Below, one piece after another: positions 54,436 to 63,497 of a stretch of DNA of 64,000 nucleotides. A program made the translations under genes and the position numbers. This DNA is from JACCTI01 sp038237435 (GTDB lineage Bacteria; Verrucomicrobiota; Verrucomicrobiia; Chthoniobacterales; UBA10450), in the NCBI GenBank assembly GCA_038237435.1, contig JBBRYT010000003.1, positions 186,001 to 250,000 of the forward strand, read 5' to 3'. Within the stretch, counting starts at the first letter, position 1. Each line of letters begins with the position of its first letter. Below the pieces are notes generated by a model, which was not told the DNA's origin, did not search any database, and worked only from the letters and a program-made list of their open reading frames with translations.

Positions 54436-55041
54436 ATGGCTTACGAATTACCGAAACTCCCTTACGCCTACGATGCTCTCGAGCCGCACATCGATGCGCG
54501 CACGATGGAAATTCATCACACCAAGCATCACCAGACTTACATCACCAACGTCAACAACGCGCTCAAAGACAAACCCGAGCTGGCCAACAAATCCGTCGAG
54601 GATTTGATCAGCGATCTCAACGCGGTCCCGGAAGACATCCGCGCCGTCGTGCGCAATAACGGCGGCGGTCATGCCAATCATTCGTTCTTCTGGCAAATCA
54701 TGGGACCGAATACGGGCGGCGAACCTAAAGGCAAACTGGCCGACGACATTAAGTCCACCTTCGGCGGTTTCGATCAGTTCAAAGAAAAAATTGCCGATGC
54801 GGGCGCGAAACGTTTTGGCAGCGGCTGGGCTTGGCTGATCAAAAATAAAACCGGCAAACTTGAAGTCACTTCATCGCCGAATCAGGACAGCCCGCTCATG
54901 GACGGCAATACGCCACTGCTTGGCGTGGATGTTTGGGAGCACGCCTACTATCTCAACTACCAAAACCGCCGGCCCGATTACATCAAGGCCTGGTGGAATG
55001 TGGTGAATTGGGACGAAGTCGCGAAGCGTTACGAGAAGTAG
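54436..55041 (+). CDS. Superoxide dismutase (Fe/Mn type)
   Basis: A 201-aa enzyme. Metal ligands are in MEIHHTKHHQTYI (His), GGGHANHSFFW (His), and DVWEHAYYLNYQNRRPDYI (Asp, His), with the core GSGWAWLIKN. It protects against superoxide in an aerobic cell with complex I. The start at 54436 (MAYELPKLPYAYD) is the family start; an upstream 12-codon extension is not. Manganese or iron use cannot be told with certainty. Confidence 0.96.
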   Translation: MAYELPKLPYAYDALEPHIDARTMEIHHTKHHQTYITNVNNALKDKPELANKSVEDLISDLNAVPEDIRAVVRNNGGGHANHSFFWQIMGPNTGGEPKGKLADDIKSTFGGFDQFKEKIADAGAKRFGSGWAWLIKNKTGKLEVTSSPNQDSPLMDGNTPLLGVDVWEHAYYLNYQNRRPDYIKAWWNVVNWDEVAKRYEK

Positions 55042-55072
55042 CTAATCGCGTTTTGCTCTGTAGATACAGAGC

Positions 55073-55609
55073 ATGACCGCAAAACAGTTTTTCGATTGGC
55101 AGACCGCTGGCGGGGCCAACGATGCCATGCGGCTGATCGATGCGCTGGAGAAAGCCGATATCACGTGGTGCACGATTGGGGGTGTCGCGGTCAATCATTG
55201 GGCGCGCGAACCGATGGTCACGCAGGACATCGGTTTCGTCGTTACGGCTGATGCGATCGAGCGCGCCGTCGATTGTCTGCAGGAATCAGGATTGCGCGCG
55301 GAACGCTTGGAGTGGTCGGTAAATTTCAAGGGCGAATCAAAACTCAGCATGCAACTGAGCACAGAAGATTTTTACCGTGATTTTCCCGCGCGCGCCGTCG
55401 CGGCCGATGTTCATGGAATTCTTCTGCGGGTGGCCTCGCTGGAAGATGCGCTGCGTGGAAAAATTAAAGCGTGGAGTGATACGAAGAGCCGGCAGAGCAA
55501 GCAAATGAAGGATCTCGCCGACATCGCGCGGTTGGTAGAAGCACACCCAAAATTGTGGACGGAACTTTCCGAGAATTTGAAAAATAAAGTGGCGCGACCT
55601 AACGAGTAG
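55073..55609 (+). CDS. Nucleotidyltransferase-fold protein (AbiEii-like)
   Basis: A 178-aa protein resembling the nucleotidyltransferase fold of AbiEii-type toxins and similar orphan proteins: ITWCTIGGVAVNHWAREPM then VTQDIGFVV, where families of this type usually have T-x-D-x-D. The second Asp is Gly here, so catalysis is doubtful. No antitoxin gene (AbiEi-like) is adjacent. The C-terminus ARPNE and stop are written by the motif copy at 55598-55606. dapL starts three bases after the stop. Confidence 0.65.
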   Translation: MTAKQFFDWQTAGGANDAMRLIDALEKADITWCTIGGVAVNHWAREPMVTQDIGFVVTADAIERAVDCLQESGLRAERLEWSVNFKGESKLSMQLSTEDFYRDFPARAVAADVHGILLRVASLEDALRGKIKAWSDTKSRQSKQMKDLADIARLVEAHPKLWTELSENLKNKVARPNE

Positions 55610-55612
55610 TAG

Positions 55613-56848
55613 ATGGCCTACCTCAACGAGAATTATCTTAAACTCCAGGCCGGCTATCTTTTTCCCGAGATCAGCCGGCGGGTGAAGGAGTTCCTCGATC
55701 GTAGTCCGAAGGCTGCGAATGATTTGATTCGCTGTGGCATCGGCGACGTGACGGAGCCGTTACCGCGCGCGGCGGTTGATGCGATGCATCGTGCGGTTGA
55801 AGAGCTCGCGCATCGTGAAACTTTTCGCGGCTATCCACCGTACGAAGGATACGAATTTTTGCGCGCCGCCATCGCGCAGAACGATTTTCGCGATCGCGGA
55901 ATCGAAATTTCGGACGACGAGATTTTTGTCTCGGACGGATCGAAATGCGATTGCGGTTTCATTCTCGATATCCTCGGACATCAGAACCGCGTGGCGATCA
56001 CTGATCCAGTTTACCCGGTCTACGTCGACACGAATGTTATGGCTGGTCATACCGGAGCGGCGACGAATGACGGCCGCTATGAAGGCATTTTGTATTTACC
56101 ATGCACGGAGCAAAACAACTTCGTGCCCGAGCCGCCTAACGAACACGCCGACCTTGTTTATTTGTGCTTCCCAAATAATCCGACGGGCGCCGTCGCCACA
56201 CGCGAAAAATTGAAGCGGTGGGTCGAATATGCGAGCGAGAACAAAGCTCTACTTCTCTACGACGCGGCTTACGAATCGTACATTCGCGATCCAAAAATCC
56301 CGCACTCGATTTTCGAAATCCCCGGCGCACATGAATGCGCGGTGGAGTTCCGCAGCTTCTCCAAGAACGGCGGATTTACCGGCGTGCGCTGCGGCTTTAC
56401 GGTCATGCCGAAGGCTGTCACGGCGCAGACCGAAGACGGTCGCTCGTTGCCGTTGCATTCGCTGTGGCAACGTCGTTGGAGCACGAAGGCGAATAGTGTC
56501 AGCTACCCAGTGCAGCGCGGTGCTGAAGCGCTTTACAGTGATGAAGGCAAAACGCAGGTCCGCGAGCTCATTGATCATTACATGGGCAACGCGCGTATCC
56601 TCGCCGACGCCGCGAAAAACAAAGGCATGAAAGTTTTTGGCGGAACGAATGCGCCCTATATCTGGCTGAAAACGCCGAGTGGCCTAACGAGTTGGGAAAT
56701 GTTTGATCGCATGTTGAACGATCTGCATGTCGTCATCACGCCCGGCAGCGGTTTCGGTTCCTGCGGCGAAGGCTACATTCGTATTTCCGCATTCAATAGC
56801 CGCGCCAATGCCGAGGAAGTCGGTCGGCGTTTGCAAAAATTGCGATAA
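55613..56848 (+). CDS. dapL: LL-diaminopimelate aminotransferase
   Basis: A 411-aa PLP aminotransferase that makes LL-diaminopimelate directly from tetrahydrodipicolinate for lysine and peptidoglycan. Diagnostic features are YLNENYLKLQAGYLFPEISR at the start, RCGIGDVTEPLP, GYPPYEGYEFLR, YDAAYESYI, and the PLP lysine in FRSFSKNGGFTGVRCG. This route is shared by plants, cyanobacteria, Chlamydiae and Verrucomicrobiota, which supports the taxonomic guess. Motif copies are internal (GCCTAACGAA near 56136, exact at 56682-56691). Confidence 0.96.
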   Translation: MAYLNENYLKLQAGYLFPEISRRVKEFLDRSPKAANDLIRCGIGDVTEPLPRAAVDAMHRAVEELAHRETFRGYPPYEGYEFLRAAIAQNDFRDRGIEISDDEIFVSDGSKCDCGFILDILGHQNRVAITDPVYPVYVDTNVMAGHTGAATNDGRYEGILYLPCTEQNNFVPEPPNEHADLVYLCFPNNPTGAVATREKLKRWVEYASENKALLLYDAAYESYIRDPKIPHSIFEIPGAHECAVEFRSFSKNGGFTGVRCGFTVMPKAVTAQTEDGRSLPLHSLWQRRWSTKANSVSYPVQRGAEALYSDEGKTQVRELIDHYMGNARILADAAKNKGMKVFGGTNAPYIWLKTPSGLTSWEMFDRMLNDLHVVITPGSGFGSCGEGYIRISAFNSRANAEEVGRRLQKLR

Positions 56849-56885
56849 ACACTGAGGCGCGTAAAATTTCGCCTCCTCCATCGCA

Positions 56886-57374
56886 GTGTTAGAATCAAAC
56901 CAAACTCTTCCGCAGCTTTATCGTTTCTGCTTTCTCATGACCGGAGATTCCGGGAAAGCGCAGGAAGCATTCCAGGATACTTTACGCGAAGGCGCGCATC
57001 GCGCCGCGGGAGGTGAACCGCCGGCTGATCGCATGTGGTTCTTTCGCGAGGCGCGCTTTCGTTGCCTGGCGCTGGCCGAAGAAGGCCTGCAGTGCGAAGA
57101 CTGCGAGATTGAAGAGCATGAAATTTCGCCACACGCGCCCGGGCAAATTAGCCAGCTCGCCCCCGAGCAACTGGCGATTTGGATTTCTGCTGCACCCGAT
57201 CCACAACGCAGCGCACTGGCCGCTTTTTATCTGGATGAATTTACTCCGCGCGAGATTTTGGTTTTGCTTGAGCTGAAAGCTCCCGAGCTGGCGCGTTTCG
57301 TCAGAAGCGCGCGCCGTCAATTTCAAGCGTGGCTCAACGCCACTACGCCGGTGGAAGTTTACGAAAACGAATGA
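56886..57374 (+). CDS. Sigma-70-like protein, divergent
   Basis: A 162-aa protein with an ECF-like plan: an N-terminal region-2-like segment (LPQLYRFCFLMTGDSGKAQE, AFQDTLREG) and a C-terminal region-4-like helix-turn-helix (LAAFYLDEFTPREILVLLEL KAPE). Sequence is far from classical sigma factors and some promoter-recognition residues look degraded. The start is GTG. The next gene overlaps by ATGA and encodes a membrane protein, an arrangement typical of sigma/anti-sigma pairs. Confidence 0.65.
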   Translation: MLESNQTLPQLYRFCFLMTGDSGKAQEAFQDTLREGAHRAAGGEPPADRMWFFREARFRCLALAEEGLQCEDCEIEEHEISPHAPGQISQLAPEQLAIWISAAPDPQRSALAAFYLDEFTPREILVLLELKAPELARFVRSARRQFQAWLNATTPVEVYENE

Positions 57375-58174
57375 GTCTTTTTCGCATTTCGCGGCGCGGA
57401 CAACTACTGACGCACTTCGCGCCGATCACGGAAAGACCTGGGATCGATCGCCGCATGCGCGTCGCCGTGATGCGCGTCAAGCGCGGCAAACACACCGCGA
57501 AACAATTTTCGCTCCAGCAATCATTCGATAAAGCGATCGCCGATCTCGTGCAGACGACACCAGTCTCACAGGAAGTCGCGGAATGGTTTCGGAATGAGAA
57601 ACTGATTCCGACTGCGAAACGGCGCTGGCGGAAAATCGCGCGCAACCCTGCGGTAATATCCGCCGCCCTAGCGGTCGCGGTCATTGTTGGGATCGGCGTC
57701 TTCATCGTCATGGAGCGGATGAACGAATTTCCCGGTTCAGGCACCGCCCGGAAAATGCTGGCCATCGCGAGTTCAACCAAGTCCGGCCAGCTCGATCCGG
57801 TGAACGCCGAGGCCGGTTCATTAAGCGATTTCTTTTTCATGAAATATCAGCTCGAGCATTACGATGTCGCGCCGGAGTTCGCACATTTGCGCGCGAGCGC
57901 GTGCAAGGTTTTCGACGACGACGAAGGCCATCGCGTGGCCCAGATCAGCGTCCCGGAAAAACGCATGCAGTTTTTCCTTTTTCCCGCCGAACGAAATCCA
58001 AAAGACATGAAACCGAAACTTTTTAACGGCTGGCGTTTCGTGGAACAGGAAGGCTGGAGCGGTGCGGTGCAGGTCAGGAATGGTGTCTGTTTTATGGCCG
58101 CTTTGCGTGGCGACGCAAAGGATCTGGCACTGTATCTTGCGAAACAAAATCGCGACGCGTCGGGCGGCGGTTGA
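57371..58174 (+). CDS. Single-span membrane protein, probable anti-sigma-type partner
   Basis: A 267-aa protein: a basic cytoplasmic N-terminus of about 100 residues, one transmembrane helix (VISAALAVAVIVGIGVFIVM), then a soluble domain (EHYDVAPEFAHLRASACKVF, AAL RGDAKDLALYLAKQ). I see no zinc anti-sigma motif. Its role as regulator of the preceding sigma-like protein is inferred only from the ATGA overlap and topology. The longer frame from 57329 was not used. Confidence 0.65.
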   Translation: MSLFRISRRGQLLTHFAPITERPGIDRRMRVAVMRVKRGKHTAKQFSLQQSFDKAIADLVQTTPVSQEVAEWFRNEKLIPTAKRRWRKIARNPAVISAALAVAVIVGIGVFIVMERMNEFPGSGTARKMLAIASSTKSGQLDPVNAEAGSLSDFFFMKYQLEHYDVAPEFAHLRASACKVFDDDEGHRVAQISVPEKRMQFFLFPAERNPKDMKPKLFNGWRFVEQEGWSGAVQVRNGVCFMAALRGDAKDLALYLAKQNRDASGGG

Positions 58175-58218
58175 GAGCGTTGACACACCGCGCGGCGACA
58201 GCCACTTTTCTCGCCCAC

Positions 58219-58290
58219 GCCAGGGTAGCTCAGTGGTAGAGCAGGGGACTCATAAGCCCTTGGTCGGGAGTTCAACTCTCCCCCCTGGCA
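58219..58290 (+). tRNA. tRNA with CAU anticodon (Met or Ile2)
   Basis: A 72-base cloverleaf: acceptor stem GCCAGGG / CCCTGGC with discriminator A, D arm GCTCAGTGGTAGAGC, anticodon loop CTCATAA, and T arm CGGGAGTTCAACTCTCCC. The anticodon CAU fits elongator Met or the lysidine-modified Ile2 type. The region TTGGTC after the anticodon stem resembles ileX-type tRNAs. CCA is not encoded. Confidence 0.9.
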
Positions 58291-58296
58291 GACCAG

Positions 58297-58365
58297 ACAA
58301 AACATCCAACATCGAACGCTGAACATCGAATGCAGAAAATTCGACGTTCGATGTTTCTGCTTTCG
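58297..58365. repeat. Palindromic repeat beside the tRNA
   Basis: It has tandem AACATCGAA units (CATCCAACATCGAACGCTG, AACATCGAATG) facing an inverted CGTTCGATGT at 58345-58354 (10-bp perfect arms), plus GCAGAAA / TTTCTGC inside. Repeats of this wording are familiar from intergenic regions of verrucomicrobial and related genomes. It fills the tRNA to maoC spacer. Confidence 0.6.
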
Positions 58366-58369
58366 ATCG

Positions 58370-58822
58370 ATGAACAAAATTTATTTCGATGATGTATCGG
58401 TTGGCGATCGCTTCAATTCTGCGCCGTTCGAAGTTACTGAAAACGGTATCATCGAGTTCGCACGCGACTTTGACCTGCAACCGTTTCATCTCGATCCCAT
58501 CGCGGCCAAGCAAACTATCTTCCAAGGTTTGTCCGCGAGCGGGTGGCACACGGCAGCGATCGCCATGCGGCTTTTCACGACAGGACCGTTACAGTTTGTT
58601 GGCGGCGCGATTGGGCTCGGCGTCGATGAACTTCGCTGGCCGACGGCGGTGCGGCCTAACGATACGTTGCAGCTCGAAACAGAAATTCTGGAAATGCGTC
58701 CATCGAAGTCTAATCCGCAACGCGGGATCATTCGCATTCGCAATCTGATGAAAAATCAGCACGGCGAAGTCGTACTCAGCTACATTGCGAACGCAATGGT
58801 GCAGCGTCGGCCTAACGAGTAG
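58370..58822 (+). CDS. MaoC-like dehydratase
   Basis: A 150-aa hot-dog-fold protein of the MaoC/R-hydratase family: FDLQPFHLDPIAAKQTIFQG has the Asp-x4-His catalytic pair, and LGVDELRWPTAVRPNDTL is the following strand. It would hydrate enoyl-CoA or related acyl substrates. The end RRPNE and stop are encoded by the motif at 58810-58819, and the next gene's stop is adjacent on the other strand. Confidence 0.87.
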   Translation: MNKIYFDDVSVGDRFNSAPFEVTENGIIEFARDFDLQPFHLDPIAAKQTIFQGLSASGWHTAAIAMRLFTTGPLQFVGGAIGLGVDELRWPTAVRPNDTLQLETEILEMRPSKSNPQRGIIRIRNLMKNQHGEVVLSYIANAMVQRRPNE

Positions 58823-61024
58823 TTAGCCGACTTTCGCCAACTCTTTACACTTGCCGAGATCGAGCTTGCCGGAAGCGAGCACGGGAATGCTTTCGCAGCG
58901 GCAAATCGTGCGCGGCACCCAAAGATTCGGCACGTCGGCGGCGCGCAAGGCGGCGCGCAGGTGTTGCGCATCGATTTCGATGGCGCTCAACAAAACCAGC
59001 GCTTCCCCTTTCACTTCATCTGGCACACTCATAATAGCAATGGAGCGCTCCGATTGTCCTTCCAGACCCAGCGCAGCCAGAATCTTTTGTTCGACCATTT
59101 CGTGCGGAACCATTTCCCCGCCGATTTTCGAAAAACGGGAAAGCCGTCCTTCGATGAAAAGAAATCCATCTTCATCGAAGCGTCCGAGATCACCCGTCTT
59201 GAACCAGCCGTCGCGCAAGACTTCGGCGGAGAGCTCGGGGTTCTTGAGATAGCCTTCGAAAATATTTGGCCCGCGGACCCATAACATTCCCGATTCGTGC
59301 AAACTTAGTTTGCGATCCGTTTCCGGTTCGCGAATTTCCGCGGCGATGCCGGGCGCCATTTTGCCGGTGGATCCCGGGCGGTTCAATGGTTGCACCGAGA
59401 TGCTGGCGCTTGGAGGAATCGGATCGGGAAGATTCACGCTGATGACCGGCGACGTCTCCGTCAGCCCGTAGCCTTCGTAAACCGGTTTGCCGAATCGCGT
59501 CTCAAAAGCGTCGGCGATATCGCGCGGCAATTTCTCGGCGCCAGTGATGACCAATCGCAAACTACGCAATTGTTCCGATTCGGCTTTCCGCATGTAGGCG
59601 CGCAGAAAAGTCGGCGTCGCGAACATAACAGTGATCCGATAGCGCTCGATGAGCGCGGCATTCTTCGCCGCCTCCAACGGGTTGGGAAAAGTGACGACGC
59701 AAACGCCTTCGATCATTGGATACCAAACCGTGACGGTGCAGCCGAAGGTGTGGAAAAACGGGAGCGAGGCGAGGACCGTTTCGTCTTTTTGCAAATCGAG
59801 CAGGACGGCGAACTGCGAGACATTGCCGAGAATATTTCGGTGTGTCATGGGCACCCCTTTGGGAGCGCCGGCACTGCCACTGGTGAAAAGCAACAACGCC
59901 TCGGTGCGATCGCCGATGCGCGGGATGTGCAACAGCCTTACGAGTAGTGCCGCAGGACTCGTTAGGCAGAGAATCCACCAGCACAGAATCGCAGGCTTCA
60001 TCGATGGCAGAACATCATCGAGACGAATCACATTTGGGGTCCAGGGAAAATCCTCCAATCGTTTCTCCATCGCTCGCGCGGAGATGATTGTCTGCAGTTC
60101 AGCTTGATTGATGGCCGAGGTGATTGATTCACGGGCGCTGGTGAAATTGAGATTCACCGGAATTTTTCCGGCGAGCACGACGGCAAGATTCGCCACGACG
60201 CCTCCTTTTCCCGGTGGAAGGACAATTGCGATTCGGCGGTCGGCGGATTTTTGTTTGAGATAACGCGATAACGCGATTGCGACGCCGAGTAATTTTCCGC
60301 GCGACAATGTCGTGTGATCGAAGCCATCAATGATGGCGGTGCGCCACGGTTTGCGTTTCAGTCCGCGAACGCAGGCGGCGGCGAGATGCCCGCGCAAGAT
60401 TGGCCGCCGACTGTAACAAATCTCACCGAGCTTGAGCAGTTCCTCGCGCACGGTCGCGATCTCGGCGGCATTTGCGGCGAGCGGAGTGCCAAAGGCCACT
60501 TGCACATGATAGGGCAACTCGCGCGGCCATTTCGTGAAGAAGCGCCCGCCTTGATAAGAAAAGAGCGAGCCCCACAATTGGTCCAGCCACACCGGAACAA
60601 CGGGCGCCTCCGCTTGGCGTGCGATCAATTCATACCCGCGGCGCAATCGCATCAGCGAACCGGAACGCGAAAGTTGGCCTTCGGGAAAAAGGCAGACAAC
60701 TTCCCCATCGCGAATTTTTTGGGCGGCCGCGCGCACCGCATCCTTCGCCCGCGTGGAAGTGATCGGAATACAGCCGGCTAGTTTTAAAAACGGATGCAGG
60801 AATTTGTTCCGATAATATTCATCGTGGATGATGAACCGGATGGGACGCGGACACGCGATCTGCAACATAATCGCATCGATCCAGGTGATGTGGTTCGGCA
60901 GCAGCAGGAAACCACTGGCTGGGATATTTTCGGGTCCGAGAACAGCGACGCGATAAATCAGCCGACCGAGGCTGAGCCCGAACAGGTAGAGGAGGCGTTC
61001 CGCGAATGAGGCATGCGCCATCAT
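58823..61024 (-). CDS. Acyltransferase / acyl-ACP (acyl-CoA) synthetase fusion, Aas-like
   Basis: A 733-aa two-domain enzyme. Residues about 1-210 are a PlsC-type acyltransferase (NHITWID and FPEGQLSRSG). Residues about 225-730 are an AMP-forming acyl ligase (LLFTSGSAGAPKGVPMTHRN, YGLTETSPVIS, GDLGRFDEDGFLFIEGRLSR, and the C-terminal Lys in ASGKLDLGKCKE). The plan matches Aas, which re-acylates lysophospholipids in the inner membrane, but Aas-like fusions vary in substrate. A motif copy at 59958-59967 is internal. Confidence 0.9.
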   Translation of the reverse strand: MMAHASFAERLLYLFGLSLGRLIYRVAVLGPENIPASGFLLLPNHITWIDAIMLQIACPRPIRFIIHDEYYRNKFLHPFLKLAGCIPITSTRAKDAVRAAAQKIRDGEVVCLFPEGQLSRSGSLMRLRRGYELIARQAEAPVVPVWLDQLWGSLFSYQGGRFFTKWPRELPYHVQVAFGTPLAANAAEIATVREELLKLGEICYSRRPILRGHLAAACVRGLKRKPWRTAIIDGFDHTTLSRGKLLGVAIALSRYLKQKSADRRIAIVLPPGKGGVVANLAVVLAGKIPVNLNFTSARESITSAINQAELQTIISARAMEKRLEDFPWTPNVIRLDDVLPSMKPAILCWWILCLTSPAALLVRLLHIPRIGDRTEALLLFTSGSAGAPKGVPMTHRNILGNVSQFAVLLDLQKDETVLASLPFFHTFGCTVTVWYPMIEGVCVVTFPNPLEAAKNAALIERYRITVMFATPTFLRAYMRKAESEQLRSLRLVITGAEKLPRDIADAFETRFGKPVYEGYGLTETSPVISVNLPDPIPPSASISVQPLNRPGSTGKMAPGIAAEIREPETDRKLSLHESGMLWVRGPNIFEGYLKNPELSAEVLRDGWFKTGDLGRFDEDGFLFIEGRLSRFSKIGGEMVPHEMVEQKILAALGLEGQSERSIAIMSVPDEVKGEALVLLSAIEIDAQHLRAALRAADVPNLWVPRTICRCESIPVLASGKLDLGKCKELAKVG

Positions 61025-61070
61025 TTATGATTTACAATCTGCGCGCGTCTCTCTGCAATCGCGCAATTCG

Positions 61071-62323
61071 ATGGCCAGCGCCCAAACAGCTGCAAAACCT
61101 GGAGCGAAAACCGCGCTCGGTCTGCTGCTCGCGATCAACCTTTTCAACTACATCGACCGGCAGGTGCTCGCCGCGGTTGAGCCGGAAATTCGCGAGACGT
61201 TTTTCGCGTCGAACGATCCGAACGCAATGGCGATCACCGGCGTGCTTGGAGCGGCGTTTCTCGTCAGCTACATGGTGTCGGCACCGGCTCTCGGCTGGGT
61301 GGCCGATCGTTTCTCGCGCTGGGTTATCATCGGTTGTGCTGTCATCCTCTGGAGTCTCGCGAGCGGCGGCTCGGGATTGGCGGCGACTTTCGGAATGCTG
61401 TTCGTCACCCGCATCTTTGTCGGAATCGGCGAAGGCGGTTACGGCCCGGCCGCGCCGACGATTCTGGCGGATCTTTTCCCATCGAAAAACGCGGGAAGAT
61501 TCTCGCGATTTTTTGCGCAGCCATTCCGGTCGGAAGTGCGCTCGGTTATGTCATCGGAGGTGCGGTCGGAGCACACTTTGGCTGGCGTTGGGCTTTTTAT
61601 CTGGTTACGCCGCCGGGCATTTTGCTGGGAGCGCTTTGCTTCACGCAACGCGATCCACGCGCGGCGCATGGAGCGCGGGCGGAAAAGGCGCGGGCGGGCT
61701 GGCCGGAGTACCGCCAACTTTTGCAGACGCGCTCCTATGTTTTGAATTGTCTCGCGCAAACCGCTTTTACTTTCGCGATTGGCGGGCTCGGTTTTTTCGT
61801 CGCGGCCTATCTTCGTTACCGTGGCCTGCCTGACTCGCAGCGCGCCTACTTTGGTTTGATCACGGTCGTGGCTGGCCTCGGTTCCACGCTTCTCGGCGGA
61901 TGGATCGCGGATCGATTGCGAACCCGTTATGCCGGCTCGTATTTTCTCGTCTCGGGCGTCGGGATGCTGCTCGCGTTCCCATTCTTTGTCGCGTCGCTTT
62001 ACGTCCCTTTTCCCGCGGCCTGGATCTTCCTGTTTATCGCGATCTTCTTCGCCTTCCTTAACACAGGACCTTCAAACACCGCGCTGGCCAACGTCGCTCC
62101 GCCTTCCGTGCGCGCGACCGCTTTCGCGCTCAACATTTTCGTTATTCATCTACTAGGCGACGTCGCGGCTTTTCCGACGATCGGATACATCGGCGGTCAC
62201 GCGAATATGCGGATCGCGTTTCTCGTCGTGGGATTCATGATGCTGGTTGCGGGAGTTTTCTGGCTGATCGGGATTCGGTTTCTCGGTGCTGATACCGCGA
62301 GAGTAGAGGCGAGCACTCGTTAG
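61071..62323 (+). pseudogene. MFS transporter (spinster-like), broken by one frameshift
   Basis: The first frame from ATG 61071 (NLFNYIDRQVLAAVEPEI, then several helices) continues to DLFPSKN; the remainder (KRGKILAIFCAAIPVGSALG to the stop at 62323) is in another frame. Adding one A to the five-A run at 61485-61489 gives DLFPSKKRGKILAIF and a full 417-aa, twelve-helix transporter; the 1253-base span is one short of a multiple of three. The last codons ACT CGT TAG are in the motif copy at 62316-62325. Either recent decay or a homopolymer error. Confidence 0.85.
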
Positions 62324-62338
62324 GCACTTGATTCCTTA

Positions 62339-62380
62339 GAAACAAAAACAGCAGGAGCAACGCTGTCGTCGCTCCTGCTG
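62339..62380 (-). terminator. Rho-independent terminator of the PRC-barrel gene
   Basis: On the minus strand a perfect 10-bp stem CAGCAGGAGC / GCTCCTGCTG with a 12-base loop is followed by TTTTTGTTTC. It lies about 40 bases after the PRC-barrel stop, and may also slow transcripts from the convergent MFS gene. Confidence 0.8.
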
Positions 62381-62420
62381 CTTGGGATTTGTGCGGGTCT
62401 TTATCCCTGCGTGTTATTCG

Positions 62421-63497
62421 TTATTGGCCAGAAGGCGAAGCGGTTGCTTCTGGGTCGGTGGAACTCTTGGTCTTCGTTTTCTCGACCTTCTTCTCTGATT
62501 TCGTAGCGGTGCCGCTTTCGTCAGTCGAAGCAGACTTCGTTGTCGTAGTCGCGCTCGAGCTATCTTTTTTCATCGAAGGTGTCGTTGCGGTCGCTTCAGT
62601 GCTGGTGGAGGTGCTGCTCTTCTTTGCCGCCGGCATTGATTCGGAACTAGAGGTCGACGTGCTGCTCTGTGATTTCACTGCCGGAGTCGAAGCAGACATT
62701 GCGCTGCTGCTCGAAACAGAGGCGGATGGTTTGGCGGTTGCGGTAGGTGCCACGGACGCGGCAGGGGTGCTCGCAGGCATCGCCGTCGGGCTAAGCGCTG
62801 CCTTTGGGCTGGCTGCCATCGTTGCCATAGGTGAAGCGGTCGCGCTCGCCGTCGCCACAGGTGCAACAGTCGCTGTCGGTGCGACAGAAGCCGTCACAGA
62901 GGTGGATGTTGCAGCTGCTGGCGCTGCGGTCGGAGCAGTGGAAGCACCATACCCTGATTGGGTAGTCACGCCGGTGCGGTTGCTGCTGCCGCCAATGCCG
63001 ATCGACACACCTACTGCTGGTTGCACGCCGTAGTAGTTGTAAACGCCGCTGATGTAATCAGGCCGGCTATATTCTTCGACGCGGTTGTAATCATAAACCG
63101 GCGCACTGTAGATGCGCTCGCGTTGAATCGTGGTGGTGTAGACCGTTGGGTCCGAGCTGGCAGTGAAAGCCGTCCATGGCATCGCCACGGTTCTGCGCGA
63201 GGTCGTTGTCGTGGTGGTCTTCGAGCCGCCAGTGCTGCCGGCTACGTTGCCGCCGCCGCTGGTTTCGAGGACGGTGTAAGCCATGCAGCCGGTCTGACGA
63301 TCGAGCACGACGTCTTTAATCACGCCGACTTCGGCGCCATCAGAGCCACGGATTTTTGAGCCGATAATTTTACTACTCTGGATGTAGCCGGTGGAGGTCG
63401 ACGAAGTCGTCGAGGTTGACTGGGTCTGTGCGTTGGCCGGAACAAAGGCGAAACCCGCTGCCGCCATAATTGCTCCGAAGAGAATTGATTTTTTCAT
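62421..63497 (-). CDS. Exported PRC-barrel protein with long low-complexity tail
   Basis: A 358-aa protein with a signal peptide (MKKSILFGAIMAAAGFAFVP to ANAQ). Residues about 38-125 resemble a PRC-barrel (SSKIIGSKIRGSDGAEVGVI, KDVVLDRQTGCMAYTVLE). The C-terminal 170 residues are almost only Ala, Thr, Ser, Pro and Lys. Such tails are flexible and may be surface-exposed. Function is unknown; a stress-related envelope role is one possibility. It has its own terminator. Confidence 0.8.
   Translation of the reverse strand: MKKSILFGAIMAAAGFAFVPANAQTQSTSTTSSTSTGYIQSSKIIGSKIRGSDGAEVGVIKDVVLDRQTGCMAYTVLETSGGGNVAGSTGGSKTTTTTTSRRTVAMPWTAFTASSDPTVYTTTIQRERIYSAPVYDYNRVEEYSRPDYISGVYNYYGVQPAVGVSIGIGGSSNRTGVTTQSGYGASTAPTAAPAAATSTSVTASVAPTATVAPVATASATASPMATMAASPKAALSPTAMPASTPAASVAPTATAKPSASVSSSSAMSASTPAVKSQSSTSTSSSESMPAAKKSSTSTSTEATATTPSMKKDSSSATTTTKSASTDESGTATKSEKKVEKTKTKSSTDPEATASPSGQ

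Noticed and set aside
58219..58365. Integration site at the tRNA gene
   Set aside because: No integrase and no direct copy of the tRNA 3' end are visible within the next kilobases.
62421..63033. 214-aa plus-strand ORF rich in Val and Ala
   Set aside because: Antisense to the low-complexity tail of the PRC-barrel protein, and convergent onto its terminator logic; no independent support.
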